64,000 bases of DNA from NCBI GenBank assembly GCA_934617065.1, contig CAKTTY010000003.1, positions 62,001-126,000 of the forward strand. The letters are read 5' to 3'. The notes under the pieces are model-generated. The model did no database searches and was not told the DNA's origin. It was given only the letters and a program-made list of their open reading frames with translations. Positions within the stretch are counted from its first letter, which is position 1, and the number at the start of each line of letters is the position of its first letter. This document shows, piece after piece, positions 32,759-41,769 of the stretch. Made by a program: the position numbers and the translations under genes. The DNA comes from an uncultured Eggerthellaceae bacterium. Lineage in GTDB: Bacteria > Actinomycetota > Coriobacteriia > Coriobacteriales > Eggerthellaceae.

Positions 32759-34069
32759 CTACGCTTTATCGTTTGCTTGTTCAGGCTGAAACGCTCTGGG
32801 AAGCGGAATAGCCGCCCCGATCACCGCTGCCACAAGCATCACAACAACACCCTTCAGGGGGAAACACAGCATCAGCAGCAGCGCTGCCATAATAGGCTGA
32901 CGCATAACCGCCCCCATCAACGCTGATGTACAAGCAGCTACGCAGAACGCAGGAGCTGCTCCGGTAAGCAAGGCAAAACCATAGCCCAAGCTAACGCCAG
33001 AAAAGATCACAGGAAAGAAATGGCCGCCGCGCCAACCCAGATTCAAGCACGTTGGCGTAAGAGCGCATTTCACAAAACCAGTAGCTATAAGCACAGCTGC
33101 AGGAAGAGCCGAGTATTCTTCTATCAGGCAATGCGCCTGCGATTCACCGGCAAACATGGTGTACGGCAACGCCATACCGCATATAGCCAAAACCACACCG
33201 GCAAGCACCGCTTTCGCCACAGGACAATTCCCCATAGCACGCGAAAGGCGCATAGTGCCCTTATTGGCGGCATGAAATACCCAGCCGCAAACCATACCCG
33301 CCAAAGCCAACGGCAACAACAGCACCAGTTCGTACGAGCCAACTTCCACCGCGTCGAATCTCGGCAAACCAGAGTTTTCCCCAACCAGTTGGCCCAAAAC
33401 CAAGAACGCACCCAACGCTCCCGCAATAGCGCAAAGATACACCACGGTTTTCTGAGCTTTCGGAAGAGTGATGTTCTCTTCCCCGCGTGCACCATCAGCC
33501 GTCCCGGAGAGCGGGGCCACAAAACCATAGAGCGGAGCGGTGAACACCGCGGTGAGCGCCGCCTGGGTACCAGCAATGGTAAGGGCACGAAAGTCGGCGC
33601 CAAACTTGCGCATCCTATCGCCCACCCACGTACATAGACCCGCAATAACACCCGTTAGGCCAGCTTCAGGCCCCACGCTTCCTCCAAACAACAACGGAAG
33701 CAACGCAGCCAATGAAAGCTTGCCGATATGGCTGTAGTCATAACGACCATCTTGCTTGACCTTCGCCATCACGCCATTGAGCTCTTCAGGCTCAACCCCC
33801 GTATGTTTGGCGTACAGCCCGATTACCAACCCGCCTAGCACACAGACAATCAAAGGGAAGGGCACGAATCCAAAAGGGCCTTGGGATAGAACAGGGAGCG
33901 ATTCTGCAGTGACGGAGCCTATCCAACCAGGCAGCGTCTGCCACAAAAAGGCAATGCCCTTATCCATGAGAAAAAAGAACAGCCAAACAAAGGCACCAGC
34001 TAACGAGCCAGTTATAAGAACGCACAGCAAAAAGAAGACGCGATTAAAGGGTTTTGCAAAACTACCCAT
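32759..34069 (-). CDS. ClC-family chloride channel/antiporter
   Basis: This 436-residue membrane protein has about ten hydrophobic helices and ClC-type anion-pathway motifs: GGSVGPEAGLTG (GxEGP region with the gating Glu), and NLGWRGGHFFPVIFSG in the GxFxP position. ClC proteins conduct or exchange chloride, and some fluoride; the GPEAG variant resembles the YfeO-like branch. The start is taken as the ATG at 34069, which shares a base with the ung stop codon (TAATG) and implies coupled translation. An in-frame ATG at 34087 would add six residues inside ung. It is the last gene of the long minus-strand cluster. Confidence 0.85.
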   Translation of the reverse strand: MGSFAKPFNRVFFLLCVLITGSLAGAFVWLFFFLMDKGIAFLWQTLPGWIGSVTAESLPVLSQGPFGFVPFPLIVCVLGGLVIGLYAKHTGVEPEELNGVMAKVKQDGRYDYSHIGKLSLAALLPLLFGGSVGPEAGLTGVIAGLCTWVGDRMRKFGADFRALTIAGTQAALTAVFTAPLYGFVAPLSGTADGARGEENITLPKAQKTVVYLCAIAGALGAFLVLGQLVGENSGLPRFDAVEVGSYELVLLLPLALAGMVCGWVFHAANKGTMRLSRAMGNCPVAKAVLAGVVLAICGMALPYTMFAGESQAHCLIEEYSALPAAVLIATGFVKCALTPTCLNLGWRGGHFFPVIFSGVSLGYGFALLTGAAPAFCVAACTSALMGAVMRQPIMAALLLMLCFPLKGVVVMLVAAVIGAAIPLPRAFQPEQANDKA

Positions 34070-34797
34070 TAGCAAACACTTTGCCACGAAATCGGGTTCT
34101 CGCCATAATGCGCAAGTAAAGCGTTCGCGCTGGAAAAGGGCCGTGACCCCATGAATGCGCGCAACTCCCCGCCCTGTTTATTTGCGGAAAGAGGCGAAGG
34201 GTGGGTTGATCGGAGGATATGCTTGTTATCCAAGCCCGCAGAGCCCTGGTCAGCGGCCTTCGCGCGCGCATCTTCAACAAGAGCTACCGCATGTCTGCCC
34301 CAAGCCAAAAACACAATAGGCTGCGGCAACATGAAGCACCGTTCAATCACATAATTGGTTAACACCTGCCACCCCAGTTTTGCATGCGAATTTGCGGCAT
34401 GTTCACGTACAGTGAGCGTCGTGTTCAACAGGAGAACACCCTGCCCAGCCCAAGAGGTCAAATCCCCGCTTTCAGGCATGGAACACCCAAGATCAGAAAC
34501 CATTTCCTTATAGATGTTGCGCAGGCTTGGCGGCAGTTTTTCGTCTTCCGGAACCGAAAACGAAAGCCCCATTGCTTGGTTGGGGCCATGATAGGGGTCT
34601 TGTCCCAGAATAACCACCCGCACATCTTCAGGAGCTGTAAAAGCCAAAGCGTTCAAGATTTTATCTTGGGCGGGATAGATGGTTTCCGTCTTGCGAAGCT
34701 CTTCCACTGCCCCCATAAGCCGCGAAGTGGTTTCAGCAACTTCTAGCGAAGCGCCACTCAGCCAAGCATTGATGTTCTGTTCGTTATTCACTTCCAC
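34069..34797 (-). CDS. ung: Uracil-DNA glycosylase (family 1)
   Basis: This 242-residue enzyme excises uracil from DNA in base-excision repair. Both family-1 motifs are intact: VVILGQDPYHGPNQAMGLSF (about residues 60-79), with the catalytic Asp, and HPSPLSANK (about 194-202), with the His and minor-groove loop. LLLNTTLTVREHAANSHAKL and VIERCFMLPQPIVFLAWGRH complete the usual pattern. Its stop overlaps the start of the ClC gene. It is separated from dxs by a terminator hairpin, so it may have its own promoter. Confidence 0.97.
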   Translation of the reverse strand: MEVNNEQNINAWLSGASLEVAETTSRLMGAVEELRKTETIYPAQDKILNALAFTAPEDVRVVILGQDPYHGPNQAMGLSFSVPEDEKLPPSLRNIYKEMVSDLGCSMPESGDLTSWAGQGVLLLNTTLTVREHAANSHAKLGWQVLTNYVIERCFMLPQPIVFLAWGRHAVALVEDARAKAADQGSAGLDNKHILRSTHPSPLSANKQGGELRAFMGSRPFSSANALLAHYGENPISWQSVC

Positions 34798-34806
34798 TCC
34801 AAAGAA

Positions 34807-34834
34807 TAAGCAAGGGCCCGGACGGCCCTTGCAT
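34807..34834 (-). terminator. Intrinsic terminator of dxs
   Basis: GCAAGGGCC (34810-34818) pairs with GGCCCTTGC (34824-34832). On the minus strand TTATTCTTT follows. It lies between the dxs stop and the ung start. Confidence 0.75.
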
Positions 34835-34864
34835 TATTAGCGGCTAATACCTGTATACAACAGC

Positions 34865-36742
34865 CTATTCACCAAGCAAATTCGCAACGGTACGAGCAAT
34901 GCCTTTGGCATCAATGCCCAAATCGGCAAATAGCTGATCAACTTTACCCTGAGCAACAAAGCTGTCAGGCAAGCCCAAAACCTCAACTTTTGAGGTGGAG
35001 CCCATGAGCGCCAAGGCCTCTGCTACACCTTCGCCAGCTCCACCAATACGAACGCCATCTTCAACCGTTACCACGACCCCGGTTTCTGCGGCTGCCGCAA
35101 TTGCCTCAAGGTCGAGAGGCTTTACCCAACGCATATCAACAACACGCACCGAAAGGCCTTGCTCCGAAAGAAGCTCAGCGGCATCAACGGCATAGTTGAC
35201 CATACGACCGAATGCCAGAATTGCAGCCTGCGTGCCTCCGCGAACCTCACGAGACTTACCAGGTTTCATCATAAGGGCATCGTCCGGCATAGGAACACCC
35301 GGTGCTTCGCCACGGGGATAGCGCAGGGCAACGGGCCCATCAAGTTTCAAAGCGGTATGCAATGCATGGGCAAGCTCGGCTTCATTTGAGGGTGCCAAGA
35401 TTTTCATATTTGGCACGCACCGTAAAAGCGTCATATCGAACATACCGTGATGCGTGGGGCCATCGTCACCCACCAAGCCCGCGCGATCGAGAGCGAACAC
35501 AACATTGAGTTTTTCAAGCGCCACGTTGATAATGGCCTGATCGATTGCACGCTGGAAAAAAGTGGAATACAAGGCCACTACCGGTTTACGGCCGCCTAAC
35601 GCCAAACCGCTTGCCATGCCCACCGCATGACCTTCTGCTATTCCGACATCGAAACACCTATCGGGATGGGAATTCGCAAAGGGGCGCAATCCTGTTCCGT
35701 CAACCATAGCAGCAGAAATAGCGCAGATGGAGTTATCCAGCTGAGCTTCTTTCTCAAATGCCTTAGTAAATGCTTGCGTATAAGTAAGGGCCTTGGGGGC
35801 GGCCTTCAGCGAGGCGCCTGTAGCAATATCATAAGGTCCCGTACCATGGAATCGGGATGGATCGGCCTCAGCCGGCCCATAGCCCGCACCCTTTTTGGTA
35901 ACCACATGCACCAGAACAGGAACATCGGATTCCAACGCATGGCCGATAGTCCGTTTCAGTGCAGGAATATCGTGACCATCAACAGGCGGTGTGCATACAA
36001 TACCCAATTGCTCGAAAAGCATAGTGTCAGGCATGACAAACTGCTTCAACGACTCTTTTGCCGTTTTGCCCAGTTTCACCATGGCCTTACCTGCAGGACC
36101 AAGAGAGTTCTCCATAAAATCCTGCATGTTATCGCGGTTCTTGCGGTAATTGCTCGTAACGCGCAGCGCGCCCAAGTGCATAGCCATTGCGCCGACATTG
36201 CGTGCAATGCTCATTTCGTTGTCGTTCAAGATGATAACGAGCGGCGTCTGCGCTTGGCCGATATCGTTAAGTGCCTCGAAAGCCATACCACCAGCAAGCG
36301 AAGCATCGCCAATAAGTGCCACAATCTTTTGATTGTCACCGCGCAAATCACGCGCACGCGCCAATCCGCATGCTACAGAAAGCGAGTCGGAAGCATGACC
36401 AGAAGGATGCACATCATGAGGATTGCTGTGAGGTTTCGGAAAACCCGACAACCCCTTGTATTGGCGAAGCGTGGGGAATTCACTTAAACGCCCCGTGATA
36501 AGCATATGGGCATACGACTGGTGCCCAACATCGAACAGAAAACGGTCATGGGGCGAATCAATGAGCGAATGAACCGCCAAAATGATTTCAACCGCCCCAA
36601 GGCTCGATGCGACATGACCGCCCGTCTTGGAAGTGACGTTGATGATCTCCTCGCGAATTTCCTGCGCCAATATGGAAAGCTCCTCATCAGTGAGGAGCTT
36701 CAACTTGTCTGGGGAATCGATGGAGTCAAGTATGCGGGCCAT
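34865..36742 (-). CDS. dxs: 1-deoxy-D-xylulose-5-phosphate synthase
   Basis: This 625-residue thiamine-diphosphate enzyme condenses pyruvate with glyceraldehyde-3-phosphate, the first step of the MEP isoprenoid pathway. GHQSYAHMLITGR, GLSGFPKPHSNPHDVHPSGH and the ThDP/Mg motif GDASLAGGMAFEALNDIGQ then ILNDNEMSI are intact; AEGHAVGMASGLALGG, DRAGLVGDDGPTHHGMFD and ALRYPRGEAPG mark the pyrimidine-binding and C-terminal domains. ATG 36742 is chosen because AGGAGGGGG lies 6 nt upstream and sequence similarity starts at MARILDSI; the frame is open to 36865 with an Arg/Pro-rich extension overlapping xseB. It is the 3' gene of the accC-Asp23-nusB-xseB run. Confidence 0.97.
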   Translation of the reverse strand: MARILDSIDSPDKLKLLTDEELSILAQEIREEIINVTSKTGGHVASSLGAVEIILAVHSLIDSPHDRFLFDVGHQSYAHMLITGRLSEFPTLRQYKGLSGFPKPHSNPHDVHPSGHASDSLSVACGLARARDLRGDNQKIVALIGDASLAGGMAFEALNDIGQAQTPLVIILNDNEMSIARNVGAMAMHLGALRVTSNYRKNRDNMQDFMENSLGPAGKAMVKLGKTAKESLKQFVMPDTMLFEQLGIVCTPPVDGHDIPALKRTIGHALESDVPVLVHVVTKKGAGYGPAEADPSRFHGTGPYDIATGASLKAAPKALTYTQAFTKAFEKEAQLDNSICAISAAMVDGTGLRPFANSHPDRCFDVGIAEGHAVGMASGLALGGRKPVVALYSTFFQRAIDQAIINVALEKLNVVFALDRAGLVGDDGPTHHGMFDMTLLRCVPNMKILAPSNEAELAHALHTALKLDGPVALRYPRGEAPGVPMPDDALMMKPGKSREVRGGTQAAILAFGRMVNYAVDAAELLSEQGLSVRVVDMRWVKPLDLEAIAAAAETGVVVTVEDGVRIGGAGEGVAEALALMGSTSKVEVLGLPDSFVAQGKVDQLFADLGIDAKGIARTVANLLGE

Positions 36743-36755
36743 ACGGCACCCCCTC

Positions 36756-36992
36756 CTATTCGTCCGAGGACGAAATATCCGAATCCGACGAGGCCTGAGC
36801 CTCGGCGGATTCGGCTTCCTTAGCGGCAATCCCCTCTTCCATGATACGAGAAGCAGTAAGGCCAATACCCACCGCTTCCTCGTACAGGCTCAAAGCCTCA
36901 TCAAGAGGAAGCTCCTCATCGCTGACGGCAGCCACGATTTCGTCAAGGCGTGCCTTAATGTCCTCGAACGTCTGAGGAGCCTGTGATTCCAT
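36756..36992 (-). CDS. xseB: Exodeoxyribonuclease VII small subunit
   Basis: At 78 residues it has the size and helical-hairpin character of XseB: TFEDIKARLDEIVAAVSDEE and LPLDEALSLYEEAVGIG match the family. XseB coats the XseA catalytic subunit to form the single-strand exonuclease of repair. It sits 5 nt after nusB and 13 nt before dxs. No xseA is visible in this window, although the two are often adjacent. The C-terminal 20 residues are an acidic Ser/Asp/Glu tail. Confidence 0.88.
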   Translation of the reverse strand: MESQAPQTFEDIKARLDEIVAAVSDEELPLDEALSLYEEAVGIGLTASRIMEEGIAAKEAESAEAQASSDSDISSSDE

Positions 36993-36997
36993 TATGC

Positions 36998-37435
36998 CTA
37001 CTCGCTTTCAAGCTGGGTAGCGATACGGCCCAAAATTCCGTTAATGAATCTCGGGGAATCGTCGCCGCCAAACTCTTTAGCCAGGTTAACGGCTTCGTTG
37101 ATGGATACCGAAACAGGCACATCGTCAACGTAGCTCATTTCATACGTGGTAAGGCGAAGCAACGAACGGTCGACTACAGGCATACGATCGAGCGTCCAGT
37201 TGTCGCTTGCAGATTCGATAAGCCCATCGATTGCTTCAAGGTTTTCCTTGGCGCCGTCAAGAAGCATCAGGGCATACTCGCCCAAACCCTGTGTTTCAGG
37301 AACAAGCTGGCCATTATCGATAAGCTCACGCGGAGTCTTTTCCAGAATTTCACCCTGATACATAAGCTGCAGCGCATGCTTACGAGCAAGGGTGCGTTCT
37401 TCGTGCTGAGAAAAAGCTTTAGACACAAGCACCAC
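36998..37435 (-). CDS. nusB: Transcription antitermination factor NusB
   Basis: This 145-residue all-helical RNA-binding protein joins NusE (S10) on boxA RNA to antiterminate rRNA transcription. ARKHALQLMYQGEI, RMPVVDRSLLRLTTYEM and VSINEAVNLAKEFGGDDSPR then FINGILGRI are the conserved NusB segments. The GTG start at 37435 shares a base with the TAG of the Asp23 gene (TAGTG), so translation is probably coupled. An alternative GTG lies three codons in. Confidence 0.95.
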   Translation of the reverse strand: MVLVSKAFSQHEERTLARKHALQLMYQGEILEKTPRELIDNGQLVPETQGLGEYALMLLDGAKENLEAIDGLIESASDNWTLDRMPVVDRSLLRLTTYEMSYVDDVPVSVSINEAVNLAKEFGGDDSPRFINGILGRIATQLESE

Positions 37436-37779
37436 TAATCCTGGAATGCGATGCCGTCAACGCGGATATCCACGCGTGACACCGTGAGGCCAACCTGCGA
37501 AAGAACAGCATCAGCCACAGACTTGCGAACATTATCGGCGATTTCGTTCAAAGAGCGACCCGACTGGACACGAAGGGAAACCGCAACGTCTACCGTGTTG
37601 TCATGAGAAACGTTGACGGACACGCCCTGCGCGGACTGTTTGAACGAAAGAAGGGAACGGATCCCGGAAGGTGCAGCACCAACCGATGCCACGCCGGCAA
37701 CATCGCGAACAGCGAGGGTAACAATCGTTTCCACAACGCCTGGCGCGATTGCCATGCTTTCGGTATTGATATCTGACAT
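37435..37779 (-). CDS. Asp23/Gls24-family envelope stress protein
   Basis: This 114-residue protein has the Asp23/Gls24 (DUF322) pattern: MAIAPGVVETIVTLAVRDVA followed by GVASVG, then NTVDVAVSLRVQSGRSL and the C-terminal VSRVDIRVDGI. Family members form abundant envelope-associated or cytosolic assemblies in Gram-positives, with roles in alkaline or cell-wall stress. ATG 37779 is chosen because GGGGGATG lies just upstream, spanning the accC stop; the frame upstream overlaps accC. Placement between accC and nusB is common in Gram-positives. Confidence 0.9.
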   Translation of the reverse strand: MSDINTESMAIAPGVVETIVTLAVRDVAGVASVGAAPSGIRSLLSFKQSAQGVSVNVSHDNTVDVAVSLRVQSGRSLNEIADNVRKSVADAVLSQVGLTVSRVDIRVDGIAFQD

Positions 37780-37780
37780 A

Positions 37781-39130
37781 TTATTCATCCCCCATTTCGG
37801 TTTCGATGAAATCGGTATACACCCTTCCTTCAACGAAGGCTTCCTTTTCAAGAACCTCCAAATGGAAGGGGATCGTGGTTTTGATGCCCTCGATGCAGAA
37901 CTCACTCAGGGCACGTTTGCCTCGAGCGATGCACTCATCGCGGTCAATGCCCCACACGATCAATTTGGCAACCATGGAATCATAATACGGAGAGATGCGG
38001 TCGCCTTGCTTGATGTAGGTTTCCACACGAACACCAGGACCACCGGGAACCTCGAAGCGCGTGATATTGCCAGGGCACGGACGGAAATCATGCTCAGGAT
38101 CTTCGGCGTTGATGCGGAACTCCATAGCATGGCCAAAGGGCGTAAAGGGTGCACGCTCAATACAGGAGATGGGTTCACCTGAAGCAATGCGCAGCTGTTC
38201 CTTAATGATGTCGGTGCCCGTAATCTGCTCCGAAACCGGGTGCTCTACCTGGACACGAGTGTTCATTTCCATGAAGTAGAACTTGCCGTCCGTATCGAGC
38301 AGGAATTCGATGGTACCCGCATTCTCGTAACCCGTTGCACGCACTGCTTTAACAGCAGCAACGCCCATAGCACGGCGAATTTCCTCGGTCAGAGCCGGCG
38401 AAGGAGCTTCCTCGAGCAGCTTCTGATGACGACGCTGCAGCGAGCAGTCGCGTTCGCACAAGGAAATACGATTACCATGCTTGTCAGCAAGGATCTGCAC
38501 CTCGACGTGACGCGGACGCAGAACAAGCTTCTCCAGATATACGTCACCGTTGCCAAACGCTGCAAGAGCCTCGTTCTTAGCAGCCATAAACTGGGATTCC
38601 AGATCGGCAGGGTCATGCACTTCGCGCATGCCCTTACCACCGCCGCCAGCAGATGCCTTGATGAGTACCGGATAGCCCACTTCCTCGGCGAACTTACGGG
38701 CCTCTTCGACCGTTTCGATAACGCCGTCAGAACCAGGCACCGTAGGAACGCCGCAGGCCTTCATGGTGTCACGGGCGGCAGCCTTGTTGCCCATAGCATC
38801 GATGCACTCAGGCGAAGGGCCAATGAACACCAAGTCGTTGTCGGCGCAGGCACGAGCGAAATCGGAGTTCTCAGCCAAGAAGCCATAACCCGGATGGATA
38901 GCCTGACAGCCGGTGTTCACCGCTGCAGCGATGATAGAAGGCATTACCAGATAACTTTTATTGGCAGGAGCAGGACCGATGCATACCTTTTCGTCCGCGT
39001 AGCGAACGGGGTACGTATCGGCATCCTCCGTTGAATATACCGCCACGGTTTTGATGCCCAGCTCCTTGCAGGCACGCATGATGCGCAGGGCAACCTCTCC
39101 GCGGTTGGCAATTAAGACCTTGTCAAACAT
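37781..39130 (-). CDS. accC: Biotin carboxylase subunit
   Basis: This 449-residue ATP-grasp enzyme carboxylates biotin on its carrier using ATP and bicarbonate. MFDKVLIANRGEVALRI, HPGYGFLAENSDFARAC, the Gly-rich KASAGGGGKGMREV loop (about 160-173), LEEAPSPALTEEIRRAMG and FYFMEMNTRVQVEHPVSE are intact. Length fits AccC/PycA. Its ATG directly follows the stop of the carboxyltransferase-carrier gene (TAAATG). Because that partner has an oxaloacetate/pyruvate-type transferase domain, the pair probably forms a two-subunit pyruvate carboxylase or oxaloacetate decarboxylase-like enzyme rather than acetyl-CoA carboxylase (inference). Confidence 0.95.
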   Translation of the reverse strand: MFDKVLIANRGEVALRIMRACKELGIKTVAVYSTEDADTYPVRYADEKVCIGPAPANKSYLVMPSIIAAAVNTGCQAIHPGYGFLAENSDFARACADNDLVFIGPSPECIDAMGNKAAARDTMKACGVPTVPGSDGVIETVEEARKFAEEVGYPVLIKASAGGGGKGMREVHDPADLESQFMAAKNEALAAFGNGDVYLEKLVLRPRHVEVQILADKHGNRISLCERDCSLQRRHQKLLEEAPSPALTEEIRRAMGVAAVKAVRATGYENAGTIEFLLDTDGKFYFMEMNTRVQVEHPVSEQITGTDIIKEQLRIASGEPISCIERAPFTPFGHAMEFRINAEDPEHDFRPCPGNITRFEVPGGPGVRVETYIKQGDRISPYYDSMVAKLIVWGIDRDECIARGKRALSEFCIEGIKTTIPFHLEVLEKEAFVEGRVYTDFIETEMGDE

Positions 39131-41020
39131 TTATGCACTCTCCGGACCAACAGCGTCATGGCTCGTGTGGGGCTCGATGTAGAACAGCGGGGTGCCGAAC
39201 TCTACCGGAGTTGCATCCTCAACACATACCTCGCGTACCGTGCCCATTTCTTCGGCGCCGATTTCATTCATGAGCTTCATGGCTTCAACGATGCACAGCG
39301 TCTGGTTTGCGGCAACCTCGTCGCCAACCTGAACAAAAGCAGGCTCGCCAGGAGCGGGAGCAGCATAGAACGTGCCTACCATCGGAGAGGTTACGCAGTA
39401 CCAATTTGCAGGATGAGAAGCGGCTGCAGCGGGAGCTGCGGCAGGAGCGGCAGCGGGTGCAGCAGCTGCAGGAGCTGCGGCTGCAACAGGGGCAGCAGGA
39501 GCGGCCGCAACGGCGCCGGGCATGCGGACTGCGATACGAGCGCCCTCTTCCTCGACTACGATTTCGCCAACGCCGCTTTCCTCGGCAACGCGAACGAGCT
39601 CTCGAATCTGATTGATATCCACGTAATCGTCCTCCTTGGTGTTGCTCGATTCCTCTTCAAGAAGGAAATCGACCTTTTCAGATGTACGGTGCTTGCTCAA
39701 ATACGTACGAGCCTCATTCGGGAAAAGCGCGTACATCAAAACGTCTTCTTCAGTTTTTGCCAGATCGCCGATTTCTTCTTCAAGCTCGGCGAACGTGGTA
39801 GTTACCAGCGAACCAGGAGCAACATCAGGATCAAGCATGATGTCGGATTCGCCCACAACACGGTTTACCACCTCTGGGCTCATGGGACCAGGAGCCTTTC
39901 CGTAGTAACCGCAAATGTAATCTTTCATTTCCTTGGAAACAACGCTCCAGCGCTTACCCGTCAGAACATTGAACACGGCCTGCGTGCCTACGATCTGGGA
40001 AAGAGGCGTTACCAACGGCGGATAGCCAACCTCAGCACGAACGCGAGGAATTTCTTCCATAACGTCGTCGAGGCGGTCGATTGCATTCTGGATTTCCAGC
40101 TGCGACATAAGGTTCGACATCATACCGCCAGGAACCTGATGCGAATAGACCTTCATATGGGTAAGAGAGGAAACGCCGCGCTTATAATGGCCGCGCTTGC
40201 GAACCTCTTCCCAATACTCGGAAATCTCAAACAGCAGACCCAGGTCAAGCCCAGTGTCGTAACGGCTTTCCTGCATAGCGGCAACGAGCATTTCAACCGC
40301 AGGCTGAGAGTTGCCGAATGCCAAAGGTGCGGCAGCGGTATCGACAATAGCGGCACCAGCTTCAGCAGCCTTCAGGTAGTTAGCAGGAGCCATACCACCA
40401 ACATAGTGGCAATGAACGTGAATCGGCAGACCGATTTCGGCATTGAATGCCTTAACGATGCGCTCAGTGCGATACGGGGTAAGCATGCCCGCCATATCCT
40501 TGATGGCAATGGAGTCAGCGCCAAGATCCTTAAGTTGCTGACCATACTCAAGGAAGCTATCGAGCGTATGAACCGGAGAAAGCGTATAGGAAATAGCGCC
40601 TTCGAAGTGGCCGCCGCATGCCTTAATGGCCTCGGCGTTATCTACCACGTTGCGAATATCGTTCAGCGCGTCGAACACGCGGAACACGTCAATGCCGTTG
40701 CGATGAGCAGCAGCGATGAAGCGGTTAACGACATCCTTGGAATAGTGCTTGTAACCCACCAGGTTCTGTCCACGGGACAGCATGGAAAGACGCGTGTTGG
40801 GGGTCTTCGACTTGATAGAGCGCAAGCGATCCCAAGGGTTTTCGTCGAGGAAGCGCAGGCAAGTGTCGAACGTCGCACCGCCCCAAGCCTCGATAGCCCA
40901 ATAACCTACGCGATCCATCTTAGGTAAGATCGGGAGCATATCGCCGATAGGCATACGAGTTGCCCAGAGGCTCTGCTGGCCGTCGCGAATGGTGGTGTCC
41001 ATGATCTGAAGCTTTCCCAA
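39131..41020 (-). CDS. Pyruvate/oxaloacetate carboxyltransferase fused to an AccB-like biotin carrier
   Basis: This 629-residue protein is a fusion. Residues 1-460 are an OadA/PycB carboxyltransferase: DTTIRDGQQSLWATRM at the N-terminus, YSKDVVNRFIAAAHRNGIDV, IHVHCHYVGG (metal-binding His pair) and the PYC_OADA region (YCG-like ICGYYGKAPGP). Residues 466-500 (INQIRELVRVAEESGVGEIV) look like the N-terminus of full-length AccB; an Ala/Pro linker (503-535) and a biotinyl domain with EAMKLMNE (biotinylated Lys582) follow. TTG 41020 is the start, as AGGAGGTG lies 8 nt upstream; an ATG six codons in is possible. It abuts accC. No sodium-pump subunits are nearby. Confidence 0.93.
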   Translation of the reverse strand: MGKLQIMDTTIRDGQQSLWATRMPIGDMLPILPKMDRVGYWAIEAWGGATFDTCLRFLDENPWDRLRSIKSKTPNTRLSMLSRGQNLVGYKHYSKDVVNRFIAAAHRNGIDVFRVFDALNDIRNVVDNAEAIKACGGHFEGAISYTLSPVHTLDSFLEYGQQLKDLGADSIAIKDMAGMLTPYRTERIVKAFNAEIGLPIHVHCHYVGGMAPANYLKAAEAGAAIVDTAAAPLAFGNSQPAVEMLVAAMQESRYDTGLDLGLLFEISEYWEEVRKRGHYKRGVSSLTHMKVYSHQVPGGMMSNLMSQLEIQNAIDRLDDVMEEIPRVRAEVGYPPLVTPLSQIVGTQAVFNVLTGKRWSVVSKEMKDYICGYYGKAPGPMSPEVVNRVVGESDIMLDPDVAPGSLVTTTFAELEEEIGDLAKTEEDVLMYALFPNEARTYLSKHRTSEKVDFLLEEESSNTKEDDYVDINQIRELVRVAEESGVGEIVVEEEGARIAVRMPGAVAAAPAAPVAAAAPAAAAPAAAPAAAPAAAASHPANWYCVTSPMVGTFYAAPAPGEPAFVQVGDEVAANQTLCIVEAMKLMNEIGAEEMGTVREVCVEDATPVEFGTPLFYIEPHTSHDAVGPESA

Positions 41021-41149
41021 GTGTTTCGCACCTCCTCTTCGAAACGCGTTGCGCGCACTATACGCACGTTAAAAACGAAAATTAAGTATAAAGCACGAGG
41101 CGCCGTAGCGCCCCGTTGCCAGTAGAGTTTTCAGTTAAGACACATAGAA

Positions 41150-41710
41150 CTAGACGCGCTTAACAAAGCGGCCGTCACGGCTGTCGATCTGGAGAACGTC
41201 GCCGATCTCAACAAAGGTGGGAACCTGAATGGTTACGCCGGTTTCGAGCGTTGCAGGCTTGGTGGTGTTGGTAGCAGTGTCGCCCTTGAAGCCAGGCTCG
41301 GTTTCGGTAACCTCAAGCTCAACGAACATGGGAGGCTCGATGCTGATGAGTTCGTCGCCAGCGTACATGAGGGTTGCCTCGTCGTTTTCCTTCAGCCAGT
41401 TTGCTGCAGAGCCTACGGTTTCAGCAGGAATGGAGAGCTGCTCGAAGGAAGACATATCCATGAAGTTGAAATCGGTGCCGTCGCTATAGAGGAACTGCAT
41501 CTTCTTGGTTTCAAGACGAACGGAGTCGAACTTGGTGCCAGCGTTGAAGGTGTAGTCAACTACGCGACCAGTTTTGATGTCGCGGAGCTTGGTGCGAACG
41601 AATGCACCGCCCTTGCCAGGCTTAACATGCTGGAATTCAACGATCGTGCAGAGCTTGTTGTTGTACTCGATGCACATGCCATTACGAAAATCGGCGGTAG
41701 AGATTGCCAC
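41150..41710 (-). CDS. efp: Translation elongation factor P
   Basis: This 186-residue protein rescues ribosomes stalled on polyproline. The KOW-like N-terminal domain (MAISTADFRNGMCIEYNNKL) carries the modification-loop region VKPGKGGAFVRTKLRD, and the C-terminal OB domain ends in the signature SRDGRFVKRV preceded by IQVPTFVEIGDVLQID. The GTG at 41710 is the start because AAGGAG lies 6 nt upstream; a TTG at 41725 in the same frame would put the SD inside the gene. Efp may be useful for the Pro/Ala linker of the adjacent carboxyltransferase fusion (speculative). Confidence 0.95.
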   Translation of the reverse strand: MAISTADFRNGMCIEYNNKLCTIVEFQHVKPGKGGAFVRTKLRDIKTGRVVDYTFNAGTKFDSVRLETKKMQFLYSDGTDFNFMDMSSFEQLSIPAETVGSAANWLKENDEATLMYAGDELISIEPPMFVELEVTETEPGFKGDTATNTTKPATLETGVTIQVPTFVEIGDVLQIDSRDGRFVKRV

Positions 41711-41769
41711 GTTATGCTCCTTCAAAAATGAACCATTGCAAAAATAACCTAAACATTATACCCAGAATG

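Noticed and set aside
39158..40927. 589-codon plus-strand frame
   Set aside because: It lies opposite the carboxyltransferase fusion, whose motifs are intact. Cys/Ser/Gly-rich runs come from reading the Ala/Pro linker backwards.
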